Below, piece after piece: positions 24,901-36,624 of a stretch of DNA of 64,000 nt. Under the pieces are notes generated by a model, which was not told the DNA's origin, did no database searches, and saw only the letters and a list, made by a program, of their open reading frames with translations. The DNA is taken from contig OW388301.1 of the NCBI GenBank assembly GCA_936450465.1, positions 22,565,268 through 22,629,267 on the forward strand, written 5' to 3'. The DNA is from Gibbula magus. Taxonomy: Eukaryota; Mollusca; Gastropoda; Trochida; Trochidae. How positions within the stretch are numbered: the stretch's first letter is position 1; every line of letters begins with the position of its first letter. The position numbers and the translations under genes are program-made.

Positions 24901-26381
24901 ACTTTAGAGCGCAAAACATCTTATTACACAAACCAATTATCCCTAGTGGTAATAATGGTGTTGCGTTTAAAGCAAAAATTGCATGGCGGCCATTTTAATG
25001 TGAGCACAATTTATTATTTCGAATAACAAAAACGATTCTAACTTGATTTTCCGAAGAAAGAAGGGTGTTTTATTTATGGTGACATTAATTTTCAAATACA
25101 TTTCATCGACTTATTTGAGCGGTTCAATCACCGTATCCACTATATGTTGTTTTTGTACATGGCGTATTGAGAAGTTTGTATATTTACTGATTTTGATATT
25201 TATTTATCGTAAAACAATATATTGATAGAATATCGACACAGTAACAATTACTCATCATTAGCCTGGCCAGCAATGTCTTGTTATGGCGCAACAAAGCTTT
25301 CCACACTTGTGAAATGATCTCACTTCTCATTTTGTTTAATTTGTTAAATGAATGTATGCTGGTCTTTTTCGAATTGTCAAATAAAACGTCATCAAAATAT
25401 TACCCGCATGTTTCAGGATAACAAAGGCAGTTGAAATATATTTTATTAACGTTATGATTTGGAATATATATTGCTTTCGTTAACCATAACACACTAGCGC
25501 AGTCTCTAGATTGTGCAGAGTAAAAGATTTACCGATATTTTAGTTCATTCGTATTTCATGTAACGTTGTATTAATGAGACAGATTAGAAACAACCAAAAT
25601 TTCAATAAATTGCTAATTATTTTTATTATTTTGTACATGTCTACCATTTTATTCCATAGAGGTTTTGATTTGTTTCTTTCCTCAAAATACGAGTTTCAGA
25701 AATACAATGTAAGTGTTTTGGAAAGGCTACCCTGAAGATGGTCAGCTAAGCATGCTCTCTACTCAGTTACTCTGGTCAATTTCAGAAACATGGCTAGCGA
25801 GAGGCGGGAATATAACCCATCTGGAGATTGCATTGGAAGAATTTACTTGAGGTTACTCCGTAGGAAGAGAATGTTTTTACGTTGAATGGTTAAATTGCAC
25901 ATTTATTGTTAGGGGAGAAGAAAAGATACTTTAACGGATACATTGTATACAACATTATTTTTTGTAGGCGACGTTTCTATATAGATTCTAATGTCGTCTA
26001 ATGACGTCTAATGTCGTCTAATGACGTCTTATGACGGATTATGTCGTCTAATGTCGATTAATGTCGTCTAGTGACGTCTAATGACGTCTAATGTTGTCAA
26101 CACTTGTTTGACAACGACACTATTGTCGAAACGTCGCCTTTAAAGAATAAAGAAGTAGTATATCCATGAAATTTTCTCTATTCTTCATAACCTCAACTTC
26201 TGGACTGCCGATCAAAGATGTAAAAGGAAAGTGCGCAGCTGTTCCCTTAAAGTTAGCATTAGTAAGTTTCTCACCACGGGTTGTTTCAGCACAACAACGA
26301 CCAGTGTTGTTGTAAGTAGAACAACACCTGCGGTCAGACAACGACATCGAACCATCCTCATGTTACTCCATTGACCTGGAT
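15902..26381 (-). CDS. METTL24-like methyltransferase-family protein
   Basis: Minus-strand coding exons: 26361-26275 (exon from 26381), 24804-24685, 20862-20734, 18373-18299, 17923-17782 and 16213-15902. The first encodes a Met followed by a hydrophobic anchor (LTAGVVLLTTTLVVVVL), suggesting a type II or secreted protein. Later exons give YIDSVNILCRRKLRMGRIGD, GGWEICDD, CLVYSFGINFDFTFDDDM, GCEVFSFDPSMKK, IIDVLKMDVEGSEW and LLVEFHVYGEF: the ordered landmarks of the METTL24 family, with DVEGSEW the Rossmann-like acidic region. Junctions from 20734 to the stop agree in phase (2, 2, 0). Exon 24804-24685 ends in phase 0 whereas 20862 needs phase 2, so one exon of length 3n+2 is probably missing between them; a weak candidate starts at 21907. 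The enzyme activity of the family is unproven. Confidence 0.85.
16669..17056. mobile_element. Hairpin MITE with CATCCTCG ends
   Basis: Arms of about 110 bp: CATCCTCGGTTACCCATGG onward pairs with the right end reading CCATGAGTAACCGAGGATG. Flanks AAAAAGTAA and ACAAAGTAT match at 7 of 9 bases, a possible 9-bp target duplication. The terminal CATCCTCG is shared with the element at 52189. It lies in the last intron of the METTL24-like gene. Confidence 0.75.
18418..18770. mobile_element. TTAA MITE (GGGGCAGTAGCACG family), full copy
   Basis: Flanked by TTAA at 18414-18417 and 18771-18774, with ends AGGGGCAGTAGCACG and CGTGCTACTGCCCCT. Conserved interior marks are GCATGGCGACCATTTTATTG and CCGAAGAAAGAAGGGTG. 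TTAA duplication fits piggyBac or Kolobok derivatives; no transposase. Confidence 0.85.
19010..19215. repeat. TTGAAATTTCAAGATAA palindromic repeats
   Basis: Irregular tandem copies of the self-complementary motif TTGAAATTTCAAGATAA, separated by a few bases. A smaller set lies at 40385-40505. Confidence 0.8.
19463..19819. mobile_element. TTAA MITE (GGGGCAGTAGCACG family), inverted copy
   Basis: TTAA at 19459-19462 and 19820-19823; same ends as the copy at 18418, interior inverted relative to it. Two copies within 1.1 kb occupy one METTL24-like intron. Confidence 0.85.
20227..20449. mobile_element. Fold-back MITE (CCAACTTCC ends), copy 2
   Basis: Arms CCAACTTCCAAACGCAAGGC and complement GCCTTTCTTTGGGAAGTTG, with TCTTGCCAGT inside. 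Same family as 10270-10479. Confidence 0.75.
20965..21115. repeat. Interspersed repeat shared with 52880-53010
   Basis: CCTATATATAACATATAAAG, then CACTGT(T/C)CGCCATCTTG and TACGAATATTACAAAGCG, recur in order near 52890-53010, where the segment lies inside an element with GGCGCCAGAC ends. Here the ends are lost. Confidence 0.6.
21134..21167. repeat. (GTAG)n microsatellite
   Basis: About eight tandem copies of GGTA. Confidence 0.9.
21223..21529 (-). mobile_element. tRNA-derived SINE, copy 3 (minus)
   Basis: Inverted copy of the SINE at 3479: B-box GGGTTCGAATACC and the A-box region are read on the minus strand. A 13-bp target duplication CCACTGGAGGTGA lies at 21210-21222 and 21530-21542. It sits in a METTL24-like intron. 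Confidence 0.9.
22283..22772. mobile_element. TTAA MITE (AGGTRCATCCATTG family), copy 1
   Basis: Ends AGGTACATCCATTG and CAATGGATGCACCT within TTAA at 22279-22282 and 22773-22776. It splits an older local duplication: GTGATGGAGGACAAT.CGTTTCAAAA occurs on both sides, and a third time nearby. Second copy at 59445. Confidence 0.8.
22848..22998. mobile_element. Fold-back MITE (CCAACTTCC family), degraded copy
   Basis: AAGTCATAATTCGCCAATCTCC and the facing TTAGCCAGTGATAGTTATGTC resemble the arms of 10270-10479, but outer ends are lost. Confidence 0.5.
23938..24057. repeat. (TATAA)n pentamer array
   Basis: About 24 copies of a 5-bp AT unit with one interruption near 24033. Confidence 0.95.
24839..25122. 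mobile_element. TTAA MITE (GGGGCAGTAGCACG family), truncated
   Basis: TTAA at 24835-24838 and left end AGGGACTGTAGCACG; the interior runs to CATCGACTTATTTGAGCG and stops without the right end. It begins about 30 bases outside the METTL24-like exon at 24804. Confidence 0.75.
25977..26138. repeat. Decamer array between inverted repeats
   Basis: GGCGACGTTTC (25977) and GAAACGTCGCC (26128-26138) bracket about ten copies of TAATGTCGTC/TAATGACGTC, followed by a small hairpin GTTGTCAA-CACTTG-TTTGACAAC. An AATAAA follows. Origin unknown. Confidence 0.75.
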
Positions 26382-26879
26382 CTGAAACATACATGGGCAT
26401 TGCAAGTGGTTTTATTTATTCCCGACACTGAAAGACCACAGGCCTGTAGTACAATACATGTCAATGATAATATGTACACGCACATTTAGTACAATGAAGA
26501 TGATATTCAACAATTAGGTATAACTTATATTATATCGTGTGCAAAAATATATTCTGTTCTGAATACCATAGCCAGATTTTGCAATGTTGTGTTACTTAAC
26601 AAGTCTACAAATTTATAAAGGTTCGCATGGACATAGTAATAGTTTTTTTTATATACAACATCCTCAGTGAATTATAAATAGGGCAAATTAAAACGAAATG
26701 ATATTCATCTTTTATTTGATTTGAATTACAAAATCTGCATATTCTCTCTTTGGACTGATTTGAATCTTTACTTTCGATATATAAATCATGTGATGAACAT
26801 CTTAATCTACTTAACGGTATCCTAAAAAAAAATTCTATTTATACATGAAAGATAAATTTCTGATTCTAGAGTACTTTTT

Positions 26880-28720
26880 AAGTTCAAGTCAAAACCGTTT
26901 TGAGTCTGATATGCTACTTTCTATGACAAGCTGCTTCTCTCTAAAGTAGGCAAGACGCATCTTTTTACACGCTGCACTATAATCGTTTCTTATATGACAA
27001 TATTCTTCGAGTGATTCCTTATCTTTCGTTTTTCTAAATTTATTTAGTAGTTTACAAGGTTTTATTTTAAGCTTCTCACATTCCTCATCATACCACATAA
27101 TAGCTTTTCTTCGTGGGGTATTATTTTTTCCTTTCATAAAGTCAGCAGCTAAACATAGGGCGTTAGTTACATATTCAATGCTTTCATCAATATTCGTAAA
27201 AGTGTAATCAATTGACTTATCAAATAGGGACTGAACATGATATGATGGGAGGTTTTCTCTAAATTGTTCAGCTTTATCGTTTTCCCAGAAAAACTTAAGA
27301 GCAGTTTCAGTAATTTTGGTCCATTTTTTATATGTATACAAATAAAATGGTGACGTATCAACACTACTATTCCACCGGAAAGTCTGCCATAGGTAGATAT
27401 TTTATCAGGGAAACTAGTTTCACTAATTCCAATGATATCAAATGATTTGATATACTCAACAAGATCATTATCAGAAAGTTCATGTGTTAGTCCACCAATA
27501 TTCCAAAATATAAAAATTCGTTGTCTTTAGTCATTTGTTTCTGTTCAGAAAGTATCTTATACCTCCTACAATGTTTAGTACGAAAATCACCTCTATCGTG
27601 GACGCTCCCTTCCCTGAGAGAGCTACGCGTCTCCGACCTGAGAACACGGCGGGAGCCCGACAGCTCCGTGTATGACGCGAGGGAGACTGATCACGCGCTG
27701 GTAGGGTCGATGTAGTCTTACTAAGAAATGTATTTATTCTGAAAATATTACCATTTCATTTAATATTGAAAAGGAGACTGTAAGAAATGTAATAAAACAA
27801 GGCTCCTTTTCAATATATTTTTGTAGAGTCTAAGTGTTAGACTAGGGTCGATGTAACATTCTTCCCAGCGGAGTCTTAATTCTCTTGGGGCTTCCATTAA
27901 CTTGTTACCCTTGAAATAAAAGCGCATGTTCGGGTTTTCATTACGCCATCGTTGTAGCTCTTGTCGTTGGTAGGTTGTGAGATCATTTTCAATGCCCACC
28001 CCCTGTTCCTTCAAAACACTTCTCATTTTCACTGAATGCCAGTTGTCCTCCCAATGAGACATACGGACAATTATGGGCCGAATCTTATAACCCCTCTTAG
28101 TAGAAAGTCTGTGTGCCCTCTCTAAATCCCTCGGGCCTTATTCAGCACTGGCCTTATTCAGCACTGACAAAACTTTGTCCTTACTCTCAGTGTATGTATG
28201 TCTCACGCTCACTGCTCCCAGACACATTGTATAGCACGAGATTATTTCGTCTGCTACGTTGTTCTTGGTCTTCGAATTTAATGTATAATAGCTCCTCTAA
28301 ATATGTCTCGATACCAACCGTTCTGTCATATTAATCTTCTATGTCTAGTTTCATCACATCCTGTTCTTTGTTGCTAGTGTTTATTTCTTCCCGTAGCTCC
28401 TGTATATCGGACTTCATATCCCTAATGTCACCTTGATAGACAGAATATCCCGAGACAGTCTATCCTCACATGCTTGTATCTTACTCAAAATCACACTTTT
28501 CAACTCATCTAAACCATCGATAGGGCCGGGGTTGAGTTCTATATCTCCTGGCAGATTTAAAAGCGCTGCTGTGTTCCGTGACCGCCTTGATAGGGGCGTG
28601 TAACTCTCTTTGGAATTTATAACGTTTAAATATGCCGATGTCGTGTGTTTTGACAAAATGAAATTCGTCATTAGTTTTAAAATATATACTACTAATGAAT
28701 ATTGTCATGAAGAATATACT
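26880..28720 (-). pseudogene. LINE relic with 2A motif in ORF1
   Basis: Minus strand. Upstream part (28671-28414) encodes an ORF1 N-terminus with LLNLPGDIELNPGP at 28563-28522, the DxExNPGP signature of 2A ribosome-skipping peptides, known from ORF1 of several invertebrate non-LTR elements. After a frame break, 28130-27760 encodes an L1-type ORF1 nucleic-acid-binding region (RPIIVRMSHWED). ORF2 begins near 27530: IFIFWNIGGLTHELSDNDL resembles the start of an AP-endonuclease, then jumps at about 27365 into post-endonuclease sequence (KWTKITETALKFFW), so most of the endonuclease is deleted. The sequence ends before any RT motif. It is a dead copy upstream of the METTL24-like gene. Confidence 0.75.
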
Positions 28721-29004
28721 GTCTCTGTGTGCTCTACATATAAAACCTTCTTTTCTATTTTAATATTTAAATATAAGGATAACCCATGATATCGAGGTTT
28801 TTCCTGACTATCAGGGTCTACAACCTTACCATATCCGAGGTAGAATTGGTTATCTATATTATCAACCGTTTTTAAGTGTAAAACAGGCTTTTTACTTGTT
28901 ATCGCGTTATATTGAGGATCCCTGGCGTTATATTGAGGATCCCTGAGTGATGTCAGCCTGTTAACAGCCGCGCTATATGAGTTTCTTTTGTACAGTGAAA
29001 GTTC

Positions 29005-29100
29005 GTCTGCCCCCTTCGCGCAGTAGTCTAAGGCGTTGACTCAGTAACTACAGGTGATATTGGATACGGGTTCGAGACGCATTTTCTGCAAAACATTTGC
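29005..29100 (+). repeat. Degenerate tRNA-like SINE head
   Basis: CGCGCAGTAGTCTAAGGCG (A-box-like) and GGGTTCGAGACGC (B-box-like) are at tRNA spacing, leucine-like by eye. No closed cloverleaf and no clear body or target duplication. Confidence 0.4.
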
Positions 29101-29683
29101 TGTACATATTCTGTCGTAAATTTAAGAAATTTTTCAAAATTAGTTAATTTCTTCAGATCTTTACTTTCAAGCCGTCATCTTAACAAATATATCAGGGTTT
29201 ACAATCATTATAATTCCTTCTAACAGGGCTTACAACTGTCTGTGTAAACCCTCCTGGATACGGTAGATACGGTTTAGAAAGGTCGTTTCAAGTTTCACGT
29301 TATATGGCTGGTAGGTTGATAAGTCTATATATCACGTTTTACATGCAAAGGTTTACACATGTAAATATCAATATACCTGGAGTATATTTCCATAGGGAAG
29401 AAAATATATATGATTTTACATGAGGAAAACGTTAGTGTCAGTGTTACAGATTTTAAGCAGTTGTCATTCATATTTAAAACGTGGAACAATTCAGATTCAA
29501 TTAACAGTAAAGCAAGAAAATGCCTTCCCTGTCGTTTGAGTACAGGAATAGTTCTGTCACTCTCAAACCTCATATTGATAGGAAATGATGGGTAGATTGA
29601 AGGATGGAGAGAGACTATAGATGAAGACTAGTGGAGAGATAGAGGGGATGCAGACGGATAGACACAGAAATAGCTAATTAAGG

Positions 29684-29907
29684 AATGAGGGGTTAGGAGA
29701 GGGATTGAGTAAAGTCTCATAGAGAATGATCGAAGGCTTGATATTTATAAAATGATGGATAGCGAGGGTTAAGGAGGGGGGTCTTTGATGGATAGATTGT
29801 GAGAGAGGCATACATGTATAAGGAGTGACTGTGGGTCGCAGATGATGGAGGGGTGAGGAGTTAGGAGAGGGATCGAGTAAATGTCTCATAGAGGAGGATC
29901 GAAGGCT

Positions 29908-29944
<37 letters not shown>

Positions 29945-30045
29945 GATGGATAGAGAGGGTTAACGAGAAGGGTCGTGGATGGATAGATTTTGAGAGAGGC
30001 ATATAAGGAGAGACCGAGGGTCGCAGATGATGGAGCGGTGGTGTA
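29684..30045. repeat. Two-copy tandem duplication, purine-rich
   Basis: A roughly 180-bp unit (GGGGTTAGGAGAGGGATTGAG ... GGGTCGCAGATGATGGAG) is present twice. The second copy contains a (TA)n run at about 29912-29942 where the first has TATTTATAA. Confidence 0.8.
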
Positions 30046-31214
30046 GAGAGGGCTGAGGATAAATAGAGATGGAGAGAGGGATGTAGTCTAACATTTAGAC
30101 TCTGAAATGAATATTTTGTAAAATTTCAAAATTTGAAAGAAAGAAAAATATAATAAAAAGGAGCCTCTGAGATGTGTTCATTTTCAGAGTCTTGTTGTAG
30201 ACTTGCCTAGGCGCTTAAACAATTAAGGGGTCTGGATGACAGACTAAGAGGGATCGTAGAGATACATAGAAAGATAATGATGGATAGAGGGTGGTGAGGA
30301 ACGAATATAACTGCAGAGGTTGCTTAGGAATGGAGAAACTGGCTTATAAATAGTAAGGGGTATAGAGAGAGTGACTCATGGTTAGATCAGGAAACGGGTA
30401 AAACACATTAATAGGAAAAAGTTGAACAGATACATAGTCAAGAAAGAGAACGGAACAGTGAATTTGTATTAAGAAATATTAAACATACAACAATATAATT
30501 TAATACATACACGTACCTTTCTGTTTGGAAAAATATTATTTCTCCGTAAACAGCCTAAAGATTGTCACTTTCATACTTCGTTCTCCTATTACTGCTACCA
30601 GAATCGCTAGTACATCCATTTGGTGAAGTGTAATTTCAACAGTTTGATTCATAACGGCTATTATATTCCTGTTTGGTGGACATGTTAACACCCATTATTA
30701 AATATGACATTTACAGTAGCTACACGCTCTAACAGGACTTCTGTTTTAACACTAGTAGAGATATATTGACGAAGGGGAAATGATAAGTCAGGCTAACGTT
30801 GCTGTAACGCTACACGCACGTGTTTAAACTATTAAATAATGATTTAAAGCATCCGTCTGCTTCACTCTTCACAATAAAGCATTATCTTTAAAATATATTT
30901 TCAAAATAAAATTAAATTAAACACAAGTTAAATTTCAACTGAAAAAAAGGATTCGGAAGAACAATTTCTTTGTTGCAAAAGACACGCTTTCGGAAAATAT
31001 TATCCTCCATCAAGTGGACATTCGACATCTGCATCCAGAAAAAAATACTTTTCAAAATATATTTCTGCTTATTTTCAAAGACTTTGATATGGAGGTGTTC
31101 CCATTGTTTATATGGACGCACCGACATGATATAAGCATGATATACACATAAGTTTACATGAATGGTATGAAGGTAGTACTTTTGACATGATTTCCATTTG
31201 CACTGCTGCGACCA
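30046..31214. other. Gene-free stretch
   Basis: AT-rich with purine-rich GAGA tracts at the start and an inverted copy of the AGAGTCTAA hairpin repeat near 30075-30165. Otherwise nothing recognised. Confidence 0.4.
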
Positions 31215-31429
31215 GGGCTCCGTTCCATAACAGCGAGCGCTTATAATCGCTCATTGAGTGCTAACTGTAGCGCTCAAGTAGCGCTCATTCTCTCCTTAAC
31301 GACACGGTGCAAAACCTCAAAGTTCGCTCGCTTTGCTACGTAGCGCTACATTGAGCAATCGCGTTCAAGAGAGGTTTAAAAGTAATCGCTAATTGAGCGA
31401 TTACTTTGAAACCTCTCTCGAACACGGCC
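31215..31429. mobile_element. Fold-back repeat GGCTCCGTTCCATAAC, copy 3
   Basis: Same structure as 12190-12414. The 3' hairpin is AGTAATCGCTAATTGAGCGATTACT inside GTTCAAGAGAGGTTT and its complement. Confidence 0.75.
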
Positions 31430-31752
31430 ATGGTCATTGGTGTTTACAGAATCTAATGACTGGAATCTGAAGTTATGAAACATAGATACCGTTTGTTTCC
31501 AGGGAATAGTGTTATATTCACTCTTAAAATTACTAGAGTTATGGAATATCAAAACTGTTGATAAAACGTGGTCATTTAGTTTGTTGATTTTTAAAACAAT
31601 CTTCTTTTTTTAGTTTTTTTTTTATGATGAGTATATTACCTCAAATCAAATCGTTTCCTCTTGTGTAATTGTAAACTTTTATGTTAACTACTGTAAGGCC
31701 GTGTACTAAATGAGGTCCGTCCACTAGCTGGTAACTTTTGGTTCGGGCTTAA

Positions 31753-32097
31753 AGGGGCAGTAGCACGTTTTTTGAAAATTTTATTTTTTCCCATTTATAA
31801 TGATGGTTTATGTCATTTATATTTACTTTAGAGGGCAAAACATTTTATTACACAAGCACATTTTCCGTAGATCCAAAAACGGTGTTGCGTATAAAGCAAA
31901 AATTACATGTCGGCCATTTTATTATGAACACTTTTTATTATTTCGATTGATAAAAACGATTCCCATGGCTTTACGGAACCATGTACACTCAATTTTAGCT
32001 TGATTTCCCGAAGAGGGAAAGGCGTTCTATTATTCGTGACATTATTCTTCAAATACATTTCATCGACTTATTTCTCCGAAAACGTGCTACTGCCCCT
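31753..32097. mobile_element. TTAA MITE (GGGGCAGTAGCACG family)
   Basis: TTAA at 31749-31752 and 32098-32101; ends AGGGGCAGTAGCACG and CGTGCTACTGCCCCT. Same orientation as the copy at 18418. Confidence 0.85.
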
Positions 32098-32372
32098 TTA
32101 AGGTTTTTCTTTAATTTCACTATCAGATAAAGTAAGGTTTTGGCATGACTACTGGTCAAGCTTTCTTATACACAGTGTAAGGGTCAGCGACTGGAAGAAG
32201 AGAGGGGTATTGTTGACAAAGGTAAGTGATCCCACAAGGATGTGTTTTGTGGCCCGCTTTTATCAGCTATGCCATTGAGTTATATATACAATAGGGAGGT
32301 TCCGGGTTCGAACCCCGCCTGCATTCCCTGCTCTCGTGTTCACATTTATTCGTTGACTTTAAATTTGCTTTA

Positions 32373-32570
32373 AAGGGGCAGTAGCACGTTTTTTCGCTCA
32401 AATAAGTCGATGAAATACATTTGAAAAATAATGTCACCAAAAGTAAAACACCCTTCTCTCTTCGGAAAATCAAGTTGAAAATGAGTGCACATGGTTGGGT
32501 AAAGCAATGGGAATCATTTTTGTAATTCGAAATAATAAAATGTGTCTACATTAAACGTGCTACAGCCCCT
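32373..32570. mobile_element. TTAA MITE, internally deleted copy
   Basis: TTAA at 32369-32372 and 32571-32574. It is about 200 bp, against 345-360 for full copies: the part after the ATGTGTCTACATTAAA junction is missing, but both ends are kept. Confidence 0.8.
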
Positions 32571-33217
32571 TTAAACTCTCATTTGGTTAAAGTTATTGAA
32601 ATAAAAAAATATTTAATTGAAATATGTAATGATCTATATGCTCATGCATGTATGCGAAATTGAAATATTCTAAATATGATATGTCACATTCAAAATATGT
32701 AGGATGTAGAAAGTAAAAGTGTACATACCGAAATTTCTTTAAATATTTTGAACATCTCCTCTAGTTTCTTCAAATATATCTTCACAATTACTCATTTTGT
32801 CAAGTGAACTATCTTATTTGAAATGTTCCTACATGACCATCTTTAGTCTTTATTTCTAAGCGAGGGTTTTCAAATCTGAAAATGGCAAACCAAGCAGTAA
32901 ATAGTAGGATTGGCAGGAAAGTGTTTCTCACATTACATCATGTTTTTTTTTCTAAATCATAGGATTGTATAGGAGCAGTCTACACAATATTACAGAGTTA
33001 AGAGCTTTTTCATTGGAGTTAATTTCTCACCAGATTTCCAGATGGACCGTTAAATGAAATTTTGAAGCCGAGGTAAAAATATTTAATTCTAAATTTGGAA
33101 AGTTAAGTGAAAGGGAACAGGAAAAGAAGATTATGTGTCTCTTTAAATTGAGGGTTATGTTTTTAATGGTTAGTTTCTAGCCAGAAGATTAAATCGTTTA
33201 TGTATACATGACTTTAA

Positions 33218-33554
33218 AGGGGAAGTAGCACGTTTTTCCGCCCAAATAAGTTGATGAAATGTATTTCAAAAATAATGTCACCAAGAGTAAAACATCCTTC
33301 TCTCTTCGAAAAATCAAGTGAAAAAAAATGAGTGTAAATGGTTCCGCAAAGCCATGGGAATCGTTTTTGCCATTCGAAATAATAAAATGTGTTTCACAAT
33401 AAAATGGCCGCCATGCAAGTTTTGCTTTATACGCAACACCGTTATTACAACTACTGATAATTGGTTTGTGTAAAAAGATGTGTTACCCTCTAAAGTAAGT
33501 TTAAATGGGACAAACTATCATTATAAATTTTGCAAAAAACGTGTTACTGTCCCT
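33218..33554. mobile_element. TTAA MITE (GGGGCAGTAGCACG family)
   Basis: TTAA at 33214-33217 and 33555-33558; ends AGGGGAAGTAGCACG and CGTGTTACTGTCCCT, slightly diverged; interior in the orientation of 19463. Confidence 0.8.
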
Positions 33555-34303
33555 TTAAATACAGCTGGATTATTGAAAATGTTGTGTAAATATTGTATTT
33601 GTTGTTAGGGTTAATGTTGGTTTGTAGAGGCATTGTTTGATGTTATTTGCAGGGAATTGGTTGCAGTGTGTGAGTATGAGTGTTTTTGTATCAGATATCA
33701 TTATGCTATTCCATGTCACGGGCAAAACAAACGTCACAAATACAAGATATTTTATTTATTATTTACAAGTGATAAATACGATTTTAAAAAAACAGAGTTA
33801 CAGCATGTCTCAAGAAGCCAACTTATAGCTAAATTTCAAAATTGTGTAATAGTATCTGTTTAAGTTGCTGAAAAAACAACATTTACTAAAATCGCCGCTT
33901 TGAATAAAAATAAAATCATCGCGAAACCCATGTAGGATAGTCAGAAAGGAATTTTGGGCTTGTTTAATGACGTTCTTCAGTAATGATGCGTCAATGAACC
34001 AACAAGACATAAATGGAGAGGATCAAGCCAAAAGTTTTGGCTAGAAATATGACCAGGGGATGTATGATAATTCTTGTTCAGATATCGCCTTTGCCGTGGG
34101 AATATAATGTAGTTGAAAAACTGATTTATAGTTCGTTGATGTTTATAAAATGGACGACATATTTCAAGATGCATGTTAATCATTAATGTTGATAACACTT
34201 ATCTCTTATTAGAATATCAAATTACAGTTTGTGTCTGTTAATTAAGATGTTTATAAATTAACTAAACATATTCGATGACAACATTACTAGCGATGTATGT
34301 TAA

Positions 34304-34800
34304 GGCGCTGTCAAGCACGTATTTTGCATAATACGATTAAAGTTTATACAATATATTGGTACGTTAATGGGTAAAACATCTCATTACACGACCCGATCAT
34401 CCGTATCCATAGAAAATGGCTATCCTTATTCGAAGGAAACGGTGCGACTTATAAAGCGACAGTGGTGTGGAACTGTTCAGTGTGAGAGGTAGATTTGCAG
34501 GTCTGATGTGAATTTGAAAGTTCAGACAGCAAGATGGTTGACCCTTTCATTATTGTATCATATTTAAACTCTGTTCAGGTATCGCTACATAAATCAGATC
34601 ACTTGAACTACTTCGAGCGGCCATTTTAATGTAAACACGTTAAAATGGCCGCTCGAAGGGAAATGGACTCGCATGGCTAAAACGAGCCATGTTCCAGAAC
34701 TGTTTTTATTGATATAGGGGTGTTATTCAGCCATTGGTAACATTGACTATATTTTTGAGAGATCACTTTATTTCAGTAAGAAAATCGTGCTACAGCGCCT
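34304..34800. mobile_element. TTAA MITE (GGCGCTGTAGCACG subfamily), copy 1
   Basis: TTAA at 34300-34303 and 34801-34804; ends AGGCGCTGTCAAGCACG and CGTGCTACAGCGCCT. The centre is a palindrome of TTCGAGCGGCCATTTTAATG and its complement (about 34610-34662). Second copy at 56876. Confidence 0.8.
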
Positions 34801-34804
34801 TTAA

Positions 34805-36371
34805 ATCCTATGTGTGATGCAAATTGACCTCGGGGAAAACTTCATTATGAAGTGAGACTGTTGTACCCTATAGATATTTAAAATATGAGTTAGATTAAAT
34901 GTTTAAATTACATCTTTATCAACATTTATGTAAATGCATGTATATTCATGTACAATAAGCATGTTATATAACTCTGTTCCTTAATTTGTGAGTCAATTTC
35001 ATAGAACTCTTAAACAGTATACATTTTTAAACCGAACGGCCTTTTCTTTACCGTCGATCCCGGAATTTATGAGTGTTCGCTCTCATGACCCCCAGTTAAG
35101 GTCCTCTCTTGAACATGGCCGTGTTCTCTTAGACTTGATATCCTGTGATACCGTTCAACCGGAATATATTTTCGTATCTGATATCAATAATGTTTTCTTG
35201 TCTTTGTCTTCTTTTGATGTTACTTATATGTAATTATAGTAAATAAATAGGCGTTTAGAAAGAAACGTTCTGTCTGAACTAAAAAAAAACAATAACTTTT
35301 TTTATAACTTACGCTATATAAAACAAATAATGTTTTCTTTTTATGTTGCCTTTATGAAATGGTGGGTAAACAACAGTTTGGAGAGATGTTGATCTTGAAT
35401 AACACCCACTTTTATCGAGACAGTTCGAATTACTTGCTCAAAAAGTAACATATGTATGTAGTCGGTACCAAGGTATATTTGAGTTCATGGTTATGTTTCA
35501 CAGATCTGTCTTATCGTTTAGCTTTTTGTTGTTAGACTGGTGGTGGGGGTCGATAACGGAAGCGTTGTTTTATGGATCGAGAAAACAATATTGGACAAGG
35601 ACGACCTGATATAAACAAATTACCTTTTCAAACATTCAATATACAAATATATACTTATACGTAATATTATACATATACATAAACATTATACATATACATA
35701 TACATATAGACACACTACCGCAAATAATTCCCCTCTTTGCTTTCGACGACCTGATATAAAAAATGTACCTATTCAAACGTTCAATATACATATACATATA
35801 CATAATATTATACATATACATATAGACATACTGCCACAAATAATTCCTCTCTTTGTTTTCCTCTCTAAAACGACCAGTCTATATTATTACTGTTGGTAGT
35901 GATTAGTTTGTCTTTGATTTATTTATCAATCAGTATCTGACCCTTCACGTGTACATCAAATATATTCACCTTAGAATAACAACATCATAATCAATCACAA
36001 TGTAAAGATCTTACCTTTCCAAACCGTATATTCCGTAAGTATTATTCCGACTCACACATACACTTGTATCATGGAGGATTTAAGACGTCCAAAGGGTAAT
36101 AGCAATTAACTATGCATAGAAATGTAAACATGCGAGTATATTTGAAATGTTGAAATCTCACCTTTTCCAGTCAAAAATAAAATCCTTTTGGCATCGTTTC
36201 CTGAGTCACGCCTCAAAGGTATGCATCTTCTTCATCAACCGTCGTCTCCATTACAACTTAAGCGCGCCATCTCGCTTCCTCGCCTCTACAGAAACAATCT
36301 CGTATTCGCTTTGTTAACCAGACTTGCCTATTGGCGCTTGTTGAGCGAATTGCCTATACGCTCTTAGTTTG
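34805..36371. other. Gene-free stretch
   Basis: Contains a scrap of the fold-back repeat (CCTCTCTTGAACATGGCCGTG at about 35102) and the tandem duplication at 35605. No exon recognised. Confidence 0.4.
35605..35865. repeat. Tandem duplication with (ACATAT)n
   Basis: A roughly 125-bp unit (CGACCTGATATAAA ... CAAATAATTCCCCTCTTTG) occurs twice; each copy contains ACATAT-type microsatellite of different length. Confidence 0.75.
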
Positions 36372-36532
36372 ATGGCCCGTTTTCACGTTACGATTTGTGT
36401 TACGACTTGTCGTTACCAACTTTAGTTGCACTGTGAGAACATCAAAGTCGTATCAACTTATCATCTGATAATACAATTTGTGTTGATACTACGGATTGAT
36501 GCTGCAATTCGCACAGTGTGAACGGGCCTTAA
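36372..36532. mobile_element. Small MITE with GGCCCGTTTTCAC ends
   Basis: GGCCCGTTTTCAC faces GTGTGAACGGGCC 160 bp away. No clear target duplication. Likely a short MITE. Confidence 0.5.
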
Positions 36533-36624
36533 ACTGCTTCTTCAGTTCATGCTATGTTGAGAAACTAGTGAAGGCCTACACTTGTATAATTGATACTTGA
36601 TCTTAAGCCAGTATAGTATATATA

